Part shown: positions 1 through 6,941 of the stretch, one piece after another
Numbering within the stretch: the first letter of the stretch is position 1
How the letters are laid out: every line of letters begins with the position of its first letter
NCBI GenBank assembly: GCA_002364555.1
Contig: DEYM01000123.1
Location: 28,676 to 39,144, forward strand
Origin: Phycisphaerales bacterium UBA3158
GTDB taxonomy: Bacteria > Planctomycetota > Phycisphaerae > Phycisphaerales > SM1A02
Length of the DNA: 10,469 nt
Direction: 5' to 3'
The notes under the pieces: generated by a model
Databases searched by the model: none
What the model saw: only the letters and a program-made list of their open reading frames with translations
What the model was told of the DNA's origin: nothing
Made by a program: the position numbers and the translations under genes

Positions 1-399
1 CCGGTACGAGGTGTGGCGATGCAACCTGGACGACCCGTCTGGGTGACTGGAACGCAGGTGAACGGCCAATGGCGTCCGATCATCTCCCTGCCCGGGAATC
101 CAGTGTCGGCCCTGAGTACCTGTTGCCTGTTCGTCTGGCCATTGATGAAACTCCTGCACGGCATGTCTGCAGAACTTCCATGGTCCACCGGTCAACTCGG
201 ATCGGAAACCCGACGAAATCCGAGGCGTCGTCGATTCAGGCCCGTCTGCACAGATGCTCTGGGCATGCTCCATGTACCCCATTGGCAGGGATCGGGAGAT
301 CTGGTTCACGCTTCTCTCACGAGAGGATTGGTCGATATCGAAGCCGGCTCGCAACCCATGCAGGCAGGCACACTCGTACGATGGCTCCCATGGCCATGA
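1..399 (+). CDS. moeA: Molybdopterin molybdenumtransferase MoeA, C-terminal part (5' end outside window)
   Basis: The open frame enters from the left edge and gives the last 132 residues of a protein that is about 400 residues in full-length relatives. MoeA inserts molybdate into adenylylated molybdopterin, the last step of molybdenum cofactor synthesis in the cytoplasm. The segment VAMQPGRPVW near the edge matches the family's VAMKPGKP motif. The segment SLPGNPVSAL about 20 residues later matches the highly conserved LPGNPVSA substrate-binding stretch. The remaining ~90 residues correspond to the small C-terminal beta-barrel domain (domain IV). The stop codon overlaps the ATG of moaD (ATGA), so the two genes are probably translationally coupled. 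The N-terminal and central domains cannot be checked here. Family assignment is firm from the two motifs; whether the missing part is intact is unknown. Confidence 0.9.
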   Translation, partial: PVRGVAMQPGRPVWVTGTQVNGQWRPIISLPGNPVSALSTCCLFVWPLMKLLHGMSAELPWSTGQLGSETRRNPRRRRFRPVCTDALGMLHVPHWQGSGDLVHASLTRGLVDIEAGSQPMQAGTLVRWLPWP

Positions 400-656
400 A
401 CAGCGACCAGATCACCATACGGATTTCCGCGTTTGCATCAGCGGCCCAGATCATGGGCGAGCGGACCAGCAGTGTCGTCGTTCCCGCTGGATCGACCGTT
501 GACCAGGCATGGTCTGGCCTTATCCTGCGACATGGCGACCTTCAGTCACTCTCTTCCACCATCGCCTTTGGTGTGAACGATCAGCTGAGCGGTCGAGAAA
601 CCGTTCTGAAGGATGGTGATCGTCTCGATCTGCTGCCACCGGTCAGTGGCGGCTGA
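396..656 (+). CDS. moaD: MoaD-like molybdopterin synthase small subunit (sulfur carrier)
   Basis: This 86-residue ubiquitin-fold protein ends in LLPPVSGG. The C-terminal Gly-Gly is the hallmark of MoaD/ThiS sulfur carriers, which are adenylylated, thiocarboxylated and then donate sulfur to precursor Z (cPMP) inside MoaD-MoaE molybdopterin synthase. The pattern of an N-terminal beta strand (ITIRISAFASAAQIMG), a central helix, then FGVNDQ and LKDGDRLDLLPPVSGG is that of MoaD rather than ThiS. ThiS is shorter, about 66 residues. I chose the ATG at 396 because it overlaps the moeA stop and gives the usual MoaD length. In-frame ATGs at 381 and 390 would add only 5 or 2 residues. There is no clear Shine-Dalgarno, as expected for a coupled gene. 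MoaE is not in this window. The stop lies 5 bp from the convergent mutL stop. Confidence 0.88.
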   Translation: MNSDQITIRISAFASAAQIMGERTSSVVVPAGSTVDQAWSGLILRHGDLQSLSSTIAFGVNDQLSGRETVLKDGDRLDLLPPVSGG

Positions 657-661
657 GGAAC

Positions 662-2455
662 TCAACGTCTACCAAACTGTCTTTCAAGATCCTCGATGGA
701 CAACCGAAGCGTCGTTGGTCTTCCATGGGGACAGTTGCTTGATCGCTCGACGAGTTCCCTCATCTCGAGAAGATCGGCCAGCTCCTGCGGCGTGAGTTGA
801 TCACCTGCCTTGACGGCCGCCTTGCAGGCCATCATGTCGAGCACTTCACGAAGCGCCTCCTCATGATCCCTGACTGGTATGCCACCACTACCCGCACGCT
901 CGAGAAGATCGCTGATGAAGGAACCGACGGCAACGTTCCGCTCGATCAGAAGCGAGGGGAAGGCGTGGATCGATATCGAACGCGGTCCCGATGGGGACAG
1001 ATCCAGACCTAGCCTGCCCAGCAGCGGCTCCAGTTGTTCCAGACCCTCGAAGTGGGCATCACCAGCATCGATCATCTCTGGCACGAGCATCTGCTGTGAA
1101 GCCAACGATCCCGACGAGACCCGCTGGAGCAGCTTCTCGAACATCACCCGCTCATGCAGTGCATGCTGATCGATGATCACCAGACCATGTTCGTCCTCAG
1201 TGACGACGAATGTCTTGTGCACCTGAAGTGCTGGCGAGCGAGGCGTCGGCGAGGGCATGGTGATGGGCGCGACGGCCGGAATGTCCGACAGTGCTTCCTC
1301 GATGCGGCGAGCCTGTTCCACCTCGAAGCCACGCGAACCCGTGGCGATTGAACGAGGATCGACCTGTCCACCCGGCGAGGACTTCACACCGGGACCAGCG
1401 GCACCGAAGGGGCGAGAGGAGAACCCGGGATTTGATGGCGACGGCATGATGCCCATCGATGGCGTCAGATCCGCGGCCTCGAGACACTCAAGGACGCCAC
1501 GTCTGACAATCGAGTGCAGCAGACGATCATCGCGAAACCGGACCTCGGTCTTGGCGGGATGCACATTGACGTCTACCCGTGAAGGATCCATTTGAATGAA
1601 GAGAATCGCAGTCGGATGTCGCGACGGCTCGACGAGACCTCGATAGGCCTCTCGCAGCGCATGGGAAAGCGAGCGATCGTTGATGGGTCGTCCATTCAGA
1701 TAGATCTGCTGATGCTGACTCGTGGGACGAGCCACCTCCGGCAGGCCCACGAGCCCCCAGAGCCTGACCCCTTCACGGCTGATGTCCAGATCCAGCATCT
1801 GGGAATCGAGTTCGTTTCCCATGACATCGAGAATTCTCATCCTCGCGCTGGAACGCTGCGGCAGATCCAGCGTCGTTCGACCATTCGATATCAACGTGAA
1901 CGCGATGTCGGGATGAGACATGGCGATTCGCTGAACGATTCTGGATATTCTCCGCATCTCCGCCGGTTCGGATTTCATGAACTTGCGACGAGCTGGAACG
2001 TGACCGAAGAGCTGATGTACCGTCACCATCGTTCCAACAGGACCTGATGCGGGTCGAGGCCCCTCTCGTCGGTCACCCTCGACTTCGACGATCGACGCAT
2101 GGTCCGCACCCGGCGGACGACTGCGAATCTCGACACGAGCGACGGATGTGATGGATGCCAGGGCCTCTCCTCGAAATCCCATCGTCGAGACCCCATCAAG
2201 GTCGGTCGGCGACGAGATCTTGCTCGTGGCATGCGATTCGACGGCCAGCAGGAGTTCCTCCTCCGCGATGCCACTGCCATCGTCGGCTATCTGAATTCGC
2301 TCGAGGCCGCCACGATCGATCTCGATGCGCACATGATTGGCATGGGCATCGATTGCGTTTTCGACCAGCTCCTTCACCACACTGGCTGGACGCTCGACGA
2401 CTTCACCAGCAGCAATCTGGTTGACGAGCAATGGTGACAGTCGCTGAATCGGCAT
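662..2455 (-). CDS. mutL: DNA mismatch repair protein MutL, endonuclease type
   Basis: The 597-residue protein has the full MutL architecture. The N-terminal GHKL ATPase shows KELVEN with Glu29 and Asn33, DDGSGI at 58-63 and GFRGEALASI at 93-102. The transducer domain shows LNGRPI at 253-258 and VDVNVHPAKTEVRF at 294-307. A low-complexity Pro/Ser/Gly-rich linker runs from about 331 to 410, and a C-terminal dimerisation/nuclease domain follows. That last domain carries the metal-binding endonuclease motif DQHA-x2-E-x4-E (429-440), ACK at 543-545, CPHGRP at 575-580 and a terminal FGR at 594-596. It is therefore predicted to nick DNA itself, as in bacteria without MutH. I chose the ATG at 2455 because homology starts at MPIQRLSPLLVNQIAAGEVV. 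A longer frame exists up to 2530 but overlaps nadE and reads as non-homologous sequence. mutL lies 34 bp downstream of nadE. There is no Shine-Dalgarno; a -10-like box sits just upstream. Confidence 0.97.
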   Translation of the reverse strand: MPIQRLSPLLVNQIAAGEVVERPASVVKELVENAIDAHANHVRIEIDRGGLERIQIADDGSGIAEEELLLAVESHATSKISSPTDLDGVSTMGFRGEALASITSVARVEIRSRPPGADHASIVEVEGDRREGPRPASGPVGTMVTVHQLFGHVPARRKFMKSEPAEMRRISRIVQRIAMSHPDIAFTLISNGRTTLDLPQRSSARMRILDVMGNELDSQMLDLDISREGVRLWGLVGLPEVARPTSQHQQIYLNGRPINDRSLSHALREAYRGLVEPSRHPTAILFIQMDPSRVDVNVHPAKTEVRFRDDRLLHSIVRRGVLECLEAADLTPSMGIMPSPSNPGFSSRPFGAAGPGVKSSPGGQVDPRSIATGSRGFEVEQARRIEEALSDIPAVAPITMPSPTPRSPALQVHKTFVVTEDEHGLVIIDQHALHERVMFEKLLQRVSSGSLASQQMLVPEMIDAGDAHFEGLEQLEPLLGRLGLDLSPSGPRSISIHAFPSLLIERNVAVGSFISDLLERAGSGGIPVRDHEEALREVLDMMACKAAVKAGDQLTPQELADLLEMRELVERSSNCPHGRPTTLRLSIEDLERQFGRR

Positions 2456-2461
2456 GGCGCG

Positions 2462-2467
2462 AGTATA
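2462..2467 (-). promoter_or_regulatory. Candidate -10 box for a leaderless mutL transcript
   Basis: On the - strand this reads TATACT, five of six matches to TATAAT, followed by exactly six bases (CGCGCC) and the mutL ATG. A start site 7 nt after the box would fall on the A of the ATG. No Shine-Dalgarno precedes mutL, which fits leaderless initiation. No convincing -35 sits at 16-19 bp: the nearest candidate, CTGACC, is 20 bp away. The box is seen directly; promoter function is inference. mutL could also be read from nadE. Confidence 0.4.
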
Positions 2468-2489
2468 GACCCAGAAGATCGAATCGGGG

Positions 2490-4190
2490 TCAGGCCCGGT
2501 TTCCGGCGGGGATCCAGTGAGCCGCCCCACCCGGCACGCCGATCACCGGCCATGGCCGGCCTCGCCCGAATGCTCTTCTGGAGACCTTGGGGATGATGGC
2601 AGCCTGCTCACGCTTGAACTGGGACTGATCGATTATCCGAAGGAGATTCAGGACTTCCTCTGATGGGAAACCCGTCTCCTCGATGATTCGATCCGAGGAC
2701 TGCTCCTCCTCGATCCATCGACGGACTATGTCATCCAGAACCTCATAGGGAGGCAGGGAGTCCTCATCAAGCTGATCTGGCTTCAGTTCGGCGGAGGGAG
2801 GCTTGGTGATCGAACCCGTTGGAACAAGCGGATCCTCGAATCCCACTTGCTCATGATGCTCGTTCATCCAGTTCGCCATCGAGTAGACATCCATCTTGAG
2901 GACATCGCCCAGTACCGCCAGAGCCCCGCACATGTCTCCGTAGAGAGTGGCATATCCGGCAGCCATTTCCGACTTGTTGCCTGTGGAGATGACAAGACCA
3001 CCCATGGCGTTGGATAGACCCATCAGGATAAGACCCCGTGATCTGGCCTGCAGATTCTGATCCGTCAGTGAACCCTCCTCGATCAGTTCGTCACCGAGTG
3101 GTTGCCTGATGGAATCCCGAATCGACTGATGGATCGGTTCGATGGGAATCTCGAGACATCGTGAAAGACCCAGCAATCTGGCAGACTCGGCGGCATCGGA
3201 CAGGGAGTGGGACGACGAATGACGTGATGGCATCATCACACCAGTGATGTTCTCACCACCCACGGCAGCAGCAGCGATGGCAACCGTGACGGCCGAGTCG
3301 ATCCCGCCACTGAGTCCGATGATCACATGCTTCTGACCCGTCTTCGAGAGATAGCCCCGGACACCTTCGACCAGCGCCTCGAAACGCTCCTGATCCTCGC
3401 ACATGTTCTCGATCGCCGTGGAGTCCACTCGAGATCCGAGATCGCCGTGGACCACTCGGGTACCCGTAAACGGAGCTCCGTACGCGAGCGACTCACCGGC
3501 TGGATTCACCAGCATCGAGGCTCCATCGAAAACGAGATCGTCCTCTGATCCGGAACGATTGACCGAGGCGATGGATACTCCATGTTCACGAGCGGTACGT
3601 TCGAGGTATTCACGCTGACGTGCGTGCTTGCCGGTTGCGAATGGACTCGCGCTGGAGGTGATCAGAAGCTGAGCGCCTTGCTGGACGAGTTCGCCGACCG
3701 GATCGAACTCGTAGGCAGTCCGTTCCCTGACATCACCACCCTGCCAGAGGTCTTCGCAGATCATCAGACCGATGCGGACCCCCTTGTGATCGACGGTCGT
3801 GGACTGCTCGCCTGGCACGAAGTAGCGATCATCATCGAAGACGTCGTAACCGGGAAGCAATCGTTTATCCCCCCACGCGATGATCTCACCACCGAGACAG
3901 GCTGCGATCGAATTGGCACAACGATCGCCATCGGGCAAGCGTCGAGGCGTACCGACCAGCACGAGGAGCTCCGGAGGCAACTGGGCCGCCAGCATCCCGA
4001 CGGTCCGCTCACATCGATCGACGAAGCCTTCACGAAGCAGGAGATCCCTCGGCGGATAGCCACTGATGGCCAATTCCGGGGTGACCAGGACATCCGCACC
4101 GGTCGCATCCCCTGCGGATTCCAGAATGGCCTGGGCATTGAGCTCCAGAGCACCGATTCTGGAATTCATGTTTGAAAGCGCGATCTTCAT
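2490..4190 (-). CDS. nadE: Glutamine-dependent NAD+ synthetase
   Basis: This 566-residue two-domain enzyme makes NAD+ from deamido-NAD+ (nicotinate adenine dinucleotide) using ATP and ammonia released from glutamine. The N-terminal nitrilase-fold glutaminase domain (about 1-260) shows the catalytic triad Glu39 (TPELAISGYPPRDL), Lys109 (WGDKRLLP) and Cys145 (GLMICEDLW). The C-terminal synthetase domain shows the PP-loop SGGIDSA at 294-300, LTDQNLQARSRG at 375-386, STGNKSE at 402-408, LYGDMCGALAVLGDV at 416-430, KPPSAELKPDQ at 463-473 and the KREQA...RRAFGR end motif around 526-543. The tail after AFGR (PWPVIGVPGGAAHWIPAGNRA minus its last residue) is somewhat longer than the usual ending. I chose the ATG at 4190 because MKIALSNMNSRIG is the normal first strand; the frame could extend 14 codons upstream. 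There is no clear Shine-Dalgarno. mutL follows after 34 bp, so the two may be co-transcribed. Confidence 0.97.
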   Translation of the reverse strand: MKIALSNMNSRIGALELNAQAILESAGDATGADVLVTPELAISGYPPRDLLLREGFVDRCERTVGMLAAQLPPELLVLVGTPRRLPDGDRCANSIAACLGGEIIAWGDKRLLPGYDVFDDDRYFVPGEQSTTVDHKGVRIGLMICEDLWQGGDVRERTAYEFDPVGELVQQGAQLLITSSASPFATGKHARQREYLERTAREHGVSIASVNRSGSEDDLVFDGASMLVNPAGESLAYGAPFTGTRVVHGDLGSRVDSTAIENMCEDQERFEALVEGVRGYLSKTGQKHVIIGLSGGIDSAVTVAIAAAAVGGENITGVMMPSRHSSSHSLSDAAESARLLGLSRCLEIPIEPIHQSIRDSIRQPLGDELIEEGSLTDQNLQARSRGLILMGLSNAMGGLVISTGNKSEMAAGYATLYGDMCGALAVLGDVLKMDVYSMANWMNEHHEQVGFEDPLVPTGSITKPPSAELKPDQLDEDSLPPYEVLDDIVRRWIEEEQSSDRIIEETGFPSEEVLNLLRIIDQSQFKREQAAIIPKVSRRAFGRGRPWPVIGVPGGAAHWIPAGNRA

Positions 4191-4247
4191 TCTGGTGGAC
4201 GATAGCTGCCCAACCCCCGGGATGTACAGCACAAGCTCGGGAAATAG

Positions 4248-4281
4248 ACCGACCGCCGCAGCTGGTGCCGCGGCGGTCGGT
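4248..4281 (-). terminator. 12-bp perfect hairpin between the regulator gene and nadE
   Basis: ACCGACCGCCGC (4248-4259) and GCGGCGGTCGGT (4270-4281) are exact reverse complements around a 10-nt loop. The hairpin lies 47 bp beyond the stop of the upstream regulator gene and 57 bp before the nadE start. On the - strand the stem is followed by CTATTTCCC, a weak U-tract, so it most likely ends the regulator transcript. The stem is certain; efficient termination is inferred. A role as a partial attenuator in front of nadE is possible. Confidence 0.65.
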
Positions 4282-4328
4282 TTGAATCCCTGTATGACAA
4301 CAGGAGGAGAGAGAGTCTTGTGGGAGGA

Positions 4329-4910
4329 TCAGCACGCCACGGCGTGTGTGACCTCGATGCAGTCGATGAGCTGACGAACCGTGAATGGCTTGTGCAGCGT
4401 GCTGTCATAGCCCTGCTGCATCAGGGCGGCACTCTGGCCATCCGTGAGTGTGCTGCTCATGGCGACGATTCTGGTACCCGCCAGATCTTCGTTTCCTCGA
4501 ATCCAGCTGCAGAGACTGCGTGGATCGAAGTCCTCCATGTGCACATCTACGAGCATCACGTGTGGCCTGAACCGTTCGCACTCCATTCCGGCACAGAACG
4601 TCGAGGAAGCGGTCTTCACTTCATAGTTGGCTTCATCCGTGAGGATGCGTTGCAATGTGGAACAGACCTCGGAGTCGCTGTCACAGATCAGGACACGGGT
4701 CGATCCGGACATGAGCCCATCGAATGGGATGTTGTGCGCCTTCATGAACTTCATGAGATTGGCGACTGGAATGCGTCGGTCCTTCGACCCCGGGATTCGA
4801 TATCCCTGGATCTGTCCGGAATCAAACCACTTGCTGACGGTTCGAGCTGCGACGTTGCAGATCTTGGCGACTTCACCAGTGGTCAATACGTCTTTTTCAA
4901 GAAAATTCAT
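4329..4910 (-). CDS. Excisionase-type HTH plus receiver-domain regulator
   Basis: This 193-residue protein starts with a MerR/excisionase-like winged HTH at about 8-62. It contains LTTGEVAKICNVAARTVSKW, then GYRIPGSKDRRIPVANLMKF, the wing and RIP segment of this family. After a short linker comes a CheY-like receiver domain at about 71-190. Predicted receiver residues are Asp77, phosphoacceptor Asp122 (MLVDVHM), Ser152 and Lys174 (HKPF). The acidic pair that binds Mg2+ is DS (77-78) rather than DD, so metal binding or phosphorylation may be altered. The HTH-first order is the reverse of common response regulators; from memory it is frequent in Planctomycetota. No histidine kinase is nearby. 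I chose the ATG at 4910, preceded by GAGGTG 9 nt upstream; a GTG at 4922 overlaps that Shine-Dalgarno. A hairpin terminator follows. The target genes are unknown, and autoregulation is suggested by upstream repeats. Confidence 0.85.
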   Translation of the reverse strand: MNFLEKDVLTTGEVAKICNVAARTVSKWFDSGQIQGYRIPGSKDRRIPVANLMKFMKAHNIPFDGLMSGSTRVLICDSDSEVCSTLQRILTDEANYEVKTASSTFCAGMECERFRPHVMLVDVHMEDFDPRSLCSWIRGNEDLAGTRIVAMSSTLTDGQSAALMQQGYDSTLHKPFTVRQLIDCIEVTHAVAC

Positions 4911-4962
4911 GGCTAATAGCACCTCACTACCTTGGATACCTGTGGATTCGGTCGATTGAACG

Positions 4963-5029
4963 CCGGGGCGTTTCCCCGGTACTTCGTTGCAATCGGTACG
5001 TTCACAGTGACAGTCCAGTTCAGTACCGG
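4963..5029 (-). promoter_or_regulatory. Upstream region of the HTH-receiver gene with CGGTAC cores and a GC hairpin
   Basis: Three copies of one core lie here: CGGTAC at 4977-4982 and 4994-4999 (direct, 17 bp apart) and its inverse GTACCG at 5023-5028. The outer copies form a perfect 8-bp inverted repeat, CCGGTACT at 4976-4983 and AGTACCGG at 5022-5029. Next to them CCGGGG-CGTTT-CCCCGG (4963-4979) can form a 6-bp hairpin, probably in the 5' leader of the regulator mRNA. I could not assign -35/-10 boxes with confidence. The repeats are seen; an operator role is inferred. Confidence 0.4.
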
Positions 5030-5108
5030 AATATTTCGCGTATCTGTCAGAAAGTGCCCATACGAACCAAAAAGTCGTACTGGAACGGCCCTCTTATGGG
5101 TCTAAAAG

Positions 5109-5136
5109 CACGAGGGACCATTTCTGGCCCCTCGTG
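5109..5136 (-). terminator. Intrinsic terminator of pckA with GAAA tetraloop
   Basis: On the - strand the sequence folds as CACGAGGGGCCA-GAAA-TGGTCCCTCGTG, a 12-bp stem including one G-U wobble, capped by a GNRA-type tetraloop and followed by CTTTTAGA. It begins 43 bp beyond the pckA stop. On the + strand the wobble becomes an A-C mismatch and the loop is TTTC, so the element is oriented for pckA. Confidence 0.8.
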
Positions 5137-5179
5137 GATGATGGAGAAAAAATTTCGGATACCCGATGCTGGATCGCAA

Positions 5180-6760
5180 TCAGGCCCCTGGTCCAACCGC
5201 TCGGACCTCGTCGCTGATCTCGTACTTGGCATCGTTCTTCCGGAAGAGATCCGCCAGCGAGGCTGCCTTCTGATCGTACGCGGCCGCATCCGACCAGGTA
5301 TTCCTTGGAAGAAGAATCTCAGCAGGCACATCAGCGACCTTGGTGGGAACGGACAGGCCGAAGGCTGGATCGATCTGGAATTCACCATTGGCCAAGGAGC
5401 CGTTGAGGATGGCCGTGACGAACGCCCTCGTGTAGGCGAGCTTGAAACGACTGCCCTCGCCGTAGGCCCCACCGGTCCACCCGGTGTTCAGGAGCCAGAC
5501 ATTGGCGTCATGCTCCTCGATCCGACGAGCAAGCCATTGGGCATAGACCATTGGAGGTCTTGGGAGGAATGGTCCACCGAAGCACGGACTGAAGTTGGGC
5601 GTCGGTTCGGTGACCCCTGCTTCTGTTCCAGCCAGCTTGGAGGTGTAGCCGTTGATGAAGTAATACATCGCCTGCTCGCGAGAGAGCCGGGCGACGGGTG
5701 GAAGCACCCCAAAGGCATCCGCCGCGAGGAAGATGACGTTCTTGGGATGATCTCCGACCGATGGGATCACGGCACCGGGGATGAAGTCGACCGGATAGGT
5801 GACTCGTGTGTTCTCGGTGTACATGTCGGAGTCGTAGTCGGGAATTCTCGAGGATTCATCGAGCTTGACGTTCTCAAGCACCGAACCGAAGCGAATGGCG
5901 TCCCAGATCTGGGGCTCGCCTTCCTGGGAGAGACGGATGCATTTGGCATAGCAGCCTCCCTCGAAGTTGAAGACGCCATGATCGGACCAGCCATGTTCAT
6001 CGTCGCCGATCAATGGCCGATTGGGATCGGCTGACAGTGTCGTCTTGCCGGTACCTGAGAGACCGAAGAAGAGCGCGACATTCGATGGATCGTCCGATGC
6101 CACGTTGGCTGAACAATGCATCGGGAAGACATCCGCGTCCGGCATGTCGTAGTTCATGGCGAAGAAGATCGACTTCTTCATCTCACCCGCATACTGGGTG
6201 CCGATGATGATGACCTTCTTCTGTTCCAGCGACTGGATGATGGCTATCGGCCCATCCAGTCCATAGGCGGAGGGATCATCCAGCTCAAGGTCGCACGCGT
6301 TGAGAATGACCCAGTCCGGATCCCATGACGCATGTTCGGCCGGATCGGATTCGATGAAGAGCGTCTTGGCGAACAGATTGTGCCAGGCCTTCTCCGTGAC
6401 CACGGTAACGGCCAGACGATGTCTTTCATCGGCGCCGCAGTAGCCATCGAATCTGTAGAGTTCCGGACGAGTATCGAGGTGGGCACGGGCCTTGTCTTCC
6501 AAGGCGGCGAAGTGCTCCGGGGAGATCGGACGATTCACGGATCCCCAGTCGATGTTGTCGTGGATGCCCGGTGTGTCCTCGAGATATTTGTCCTTGGGAC
6601 TTCGACCAGTTCGTTCACCGGTGGAACAGCACAGGGCGCCATTGGCGGCCAGCTTTCCCTCGTCCCGGCGAATGGCATCCTCGATGAGATGCGTCGCGGA
6701 ACAATTACGGTGAATGGTCGTCTGGAAGTCGACACCGTGGCTACCTGTTGCCGTGGCCAT
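5180..6760 (-). CDS. pckA: Phosphoenolpyruvate carboxykinase (ATP)
   Basis: This 526-residue enzyme interconverts oxaloacetate + ATP with phosphoenolpyruvate + ADP + CO2, the entry step of gluconeogenesis. Length and motifs fit the ATP-dependent family. They include RTGRSPKDK at 50-58, the substrate and metal region KKSIFFAMNY at 195-204, MHCSANV at 214-220, the P-loop GLSGTGKTTLS at 233-243 with Lys239, the kinase-2-like IGDDEHGW at 251-258, FEGGCYAK at 266-273, ENTRVTYP at 316-323, and NTGWTGG at 425-431 near the C-terminal adenine-binding part. I chose the ATG at 6760 because GGAGGA lies 7 nt upstream; an in-frame extension to 6808 would bury this Shine-Dalgarno and adds non-homologous residues. 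The gene has its own terminator downstream and a candidate promoter and leader hairpin upstream, so it is probably monocistronic. No key residue is missing. Confidence 0.97.
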   Translation of the reverse strand: MATATGSHGVDFQTTIHRNCSATHLIEDAIRRDEGKLAANGALCCSTGERTGRSPKDKYLEDTPGIHDNIDWGSVNRPISPEHFAALEDKARAHLDTRPELYRFDGYCGADERHRLAVTVVTEKAWHNLFAKTLFIESDPAEHASWDPDWVILNACDLELDDPSAYGLDGPIAIIQSLEQKKVIIIGTQYAGEMKKSIFFAMNYDMPDADVFPMHCSANVASDDPSNVALFFGLSGTGKTTLSADPNRPLIGDDEHGWSDHGVFNFEGGCYAKCIRLSQEGEPQIWDAIRFGSVLENVKLDESSRIPDYDSDMYTENTRVTYPVDFIPGAVIPSVGDHPKNVIFLAADAFGVLPPVARLSREQAMYYFINGYTSKLAGTEAGVTEPTPNFSPCFGGPFLPRPPMVYAQWLARRIEEHDANVWLLNTGWTGGAYGEGSRFKLAYTRAFVTAILNGSLANGEFQIDPAFGLSVPTKVADVPAEILLPRNTWSDAAAYDQKAASLADLFRKNDAKYEISDEVRAVGPGA

Positions 6761-6790
6761 TTCCAAGTCCTCCGAAATTTCTGACAAACC

Positions 6791-6810
6791 ACATGGGACC
6801 TGCCCCATGC
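6791..6810 (-). other. Leader hairpin of pckA mRNA
   Basis: On the - strand GCATGGG and CCCATGT flank a 6-nt loop: six Watson-Crick pairs plus one terminal G-U. If the candidate promoter at 6821-6850 is right, the hairpin lies within a few bases of the transcript 5' end and about 12 nt ahead of the Shine-Dalgarno. A 5' stabilising stem or protein-binding site is possible. I do not recognise a riboswitch class. Confidence 0.4.
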
Positions 6811-6820
6811 AAAACGTGGG

Positions 6821-6850
6821 AGTTTACAACGATGGAGAGGTAATCGGCAA
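6821..6850 (-). promoter_or_regulatory. Candidate pckA promoter
   Basis: On the - strand TTGCCG (6845-6850) and TAAACT (6821-6826) are separated by 18 bp, each matching four of six bases of the sigma-70 consensus. This would give a leader of roughly 55 nt that includes the hairpin at 6791-6810. The assignment is weak and rests only on these matches and on position. Confidence 0.35.
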
Positions 6851-6905
6851 AGAATTGAGACAGGAATGCAAAAAGGTGCCCGACAAATTGTCCACCGTAG
6901 GGAGA

Positions 6906-6925
6906 GCCCCCCTTTTCCGGGGGGC
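6906..6925 (-). terminator. GC hairpin downstream of tRNA-His
   Basis: GCCCCCC and GGGGGGC form a perfect 7-bp stem around a 6-nt loop (GGAAAA on the - strand). It begins 17 nt after the 3' end of tRNA-His. There is no U-tract after it, so it may act as a processing barrier or weak terminator rather than a canonical one. Confidence 0.45.
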
Positions 6926-6941
6926 ACATCTCGACCTGAAG

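Noticed and set aside
69..395. Upstream extension of the moaD frame
   Set aside because: It overlaps the conserved end of moeA, shows no homology, and would make MoaD more than twice its normal size.
632..653. Hairpin GCTGCCAC/GTGGCGGC at the end of moaD as a terminator
   Set aside because: It lies inside the codons for the conserved PPVSGG end and no U-tract follows.
2456..2530. Upstream 25-codon extension of mutL
   Set aside because: It overlaps the end of nadE; MutL homology begins at the ATG at 2455 and a -10-like box lies within the extension.
3582..4175. A 197-codon + strand frame opposite nadE
   Set aside because: The catalytic residues and PP-loop of nadE on the - strand account for this region.
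4320..4916. A 198-codon + strand frame opposite the HTH-receiver gene
   Set aside because: It mirrors the regulator gene almost end to end; the translated sequence shows no domain, while the - strand shows clear HTH and receiver motifs.
5054..6034. A 326-codon open frame on the + strand, antisense to pckA
   Set aside because: It lies opposite strongly conserved pckA sequence, has no recognisable motif, and is explained by the codon bias of pckA.
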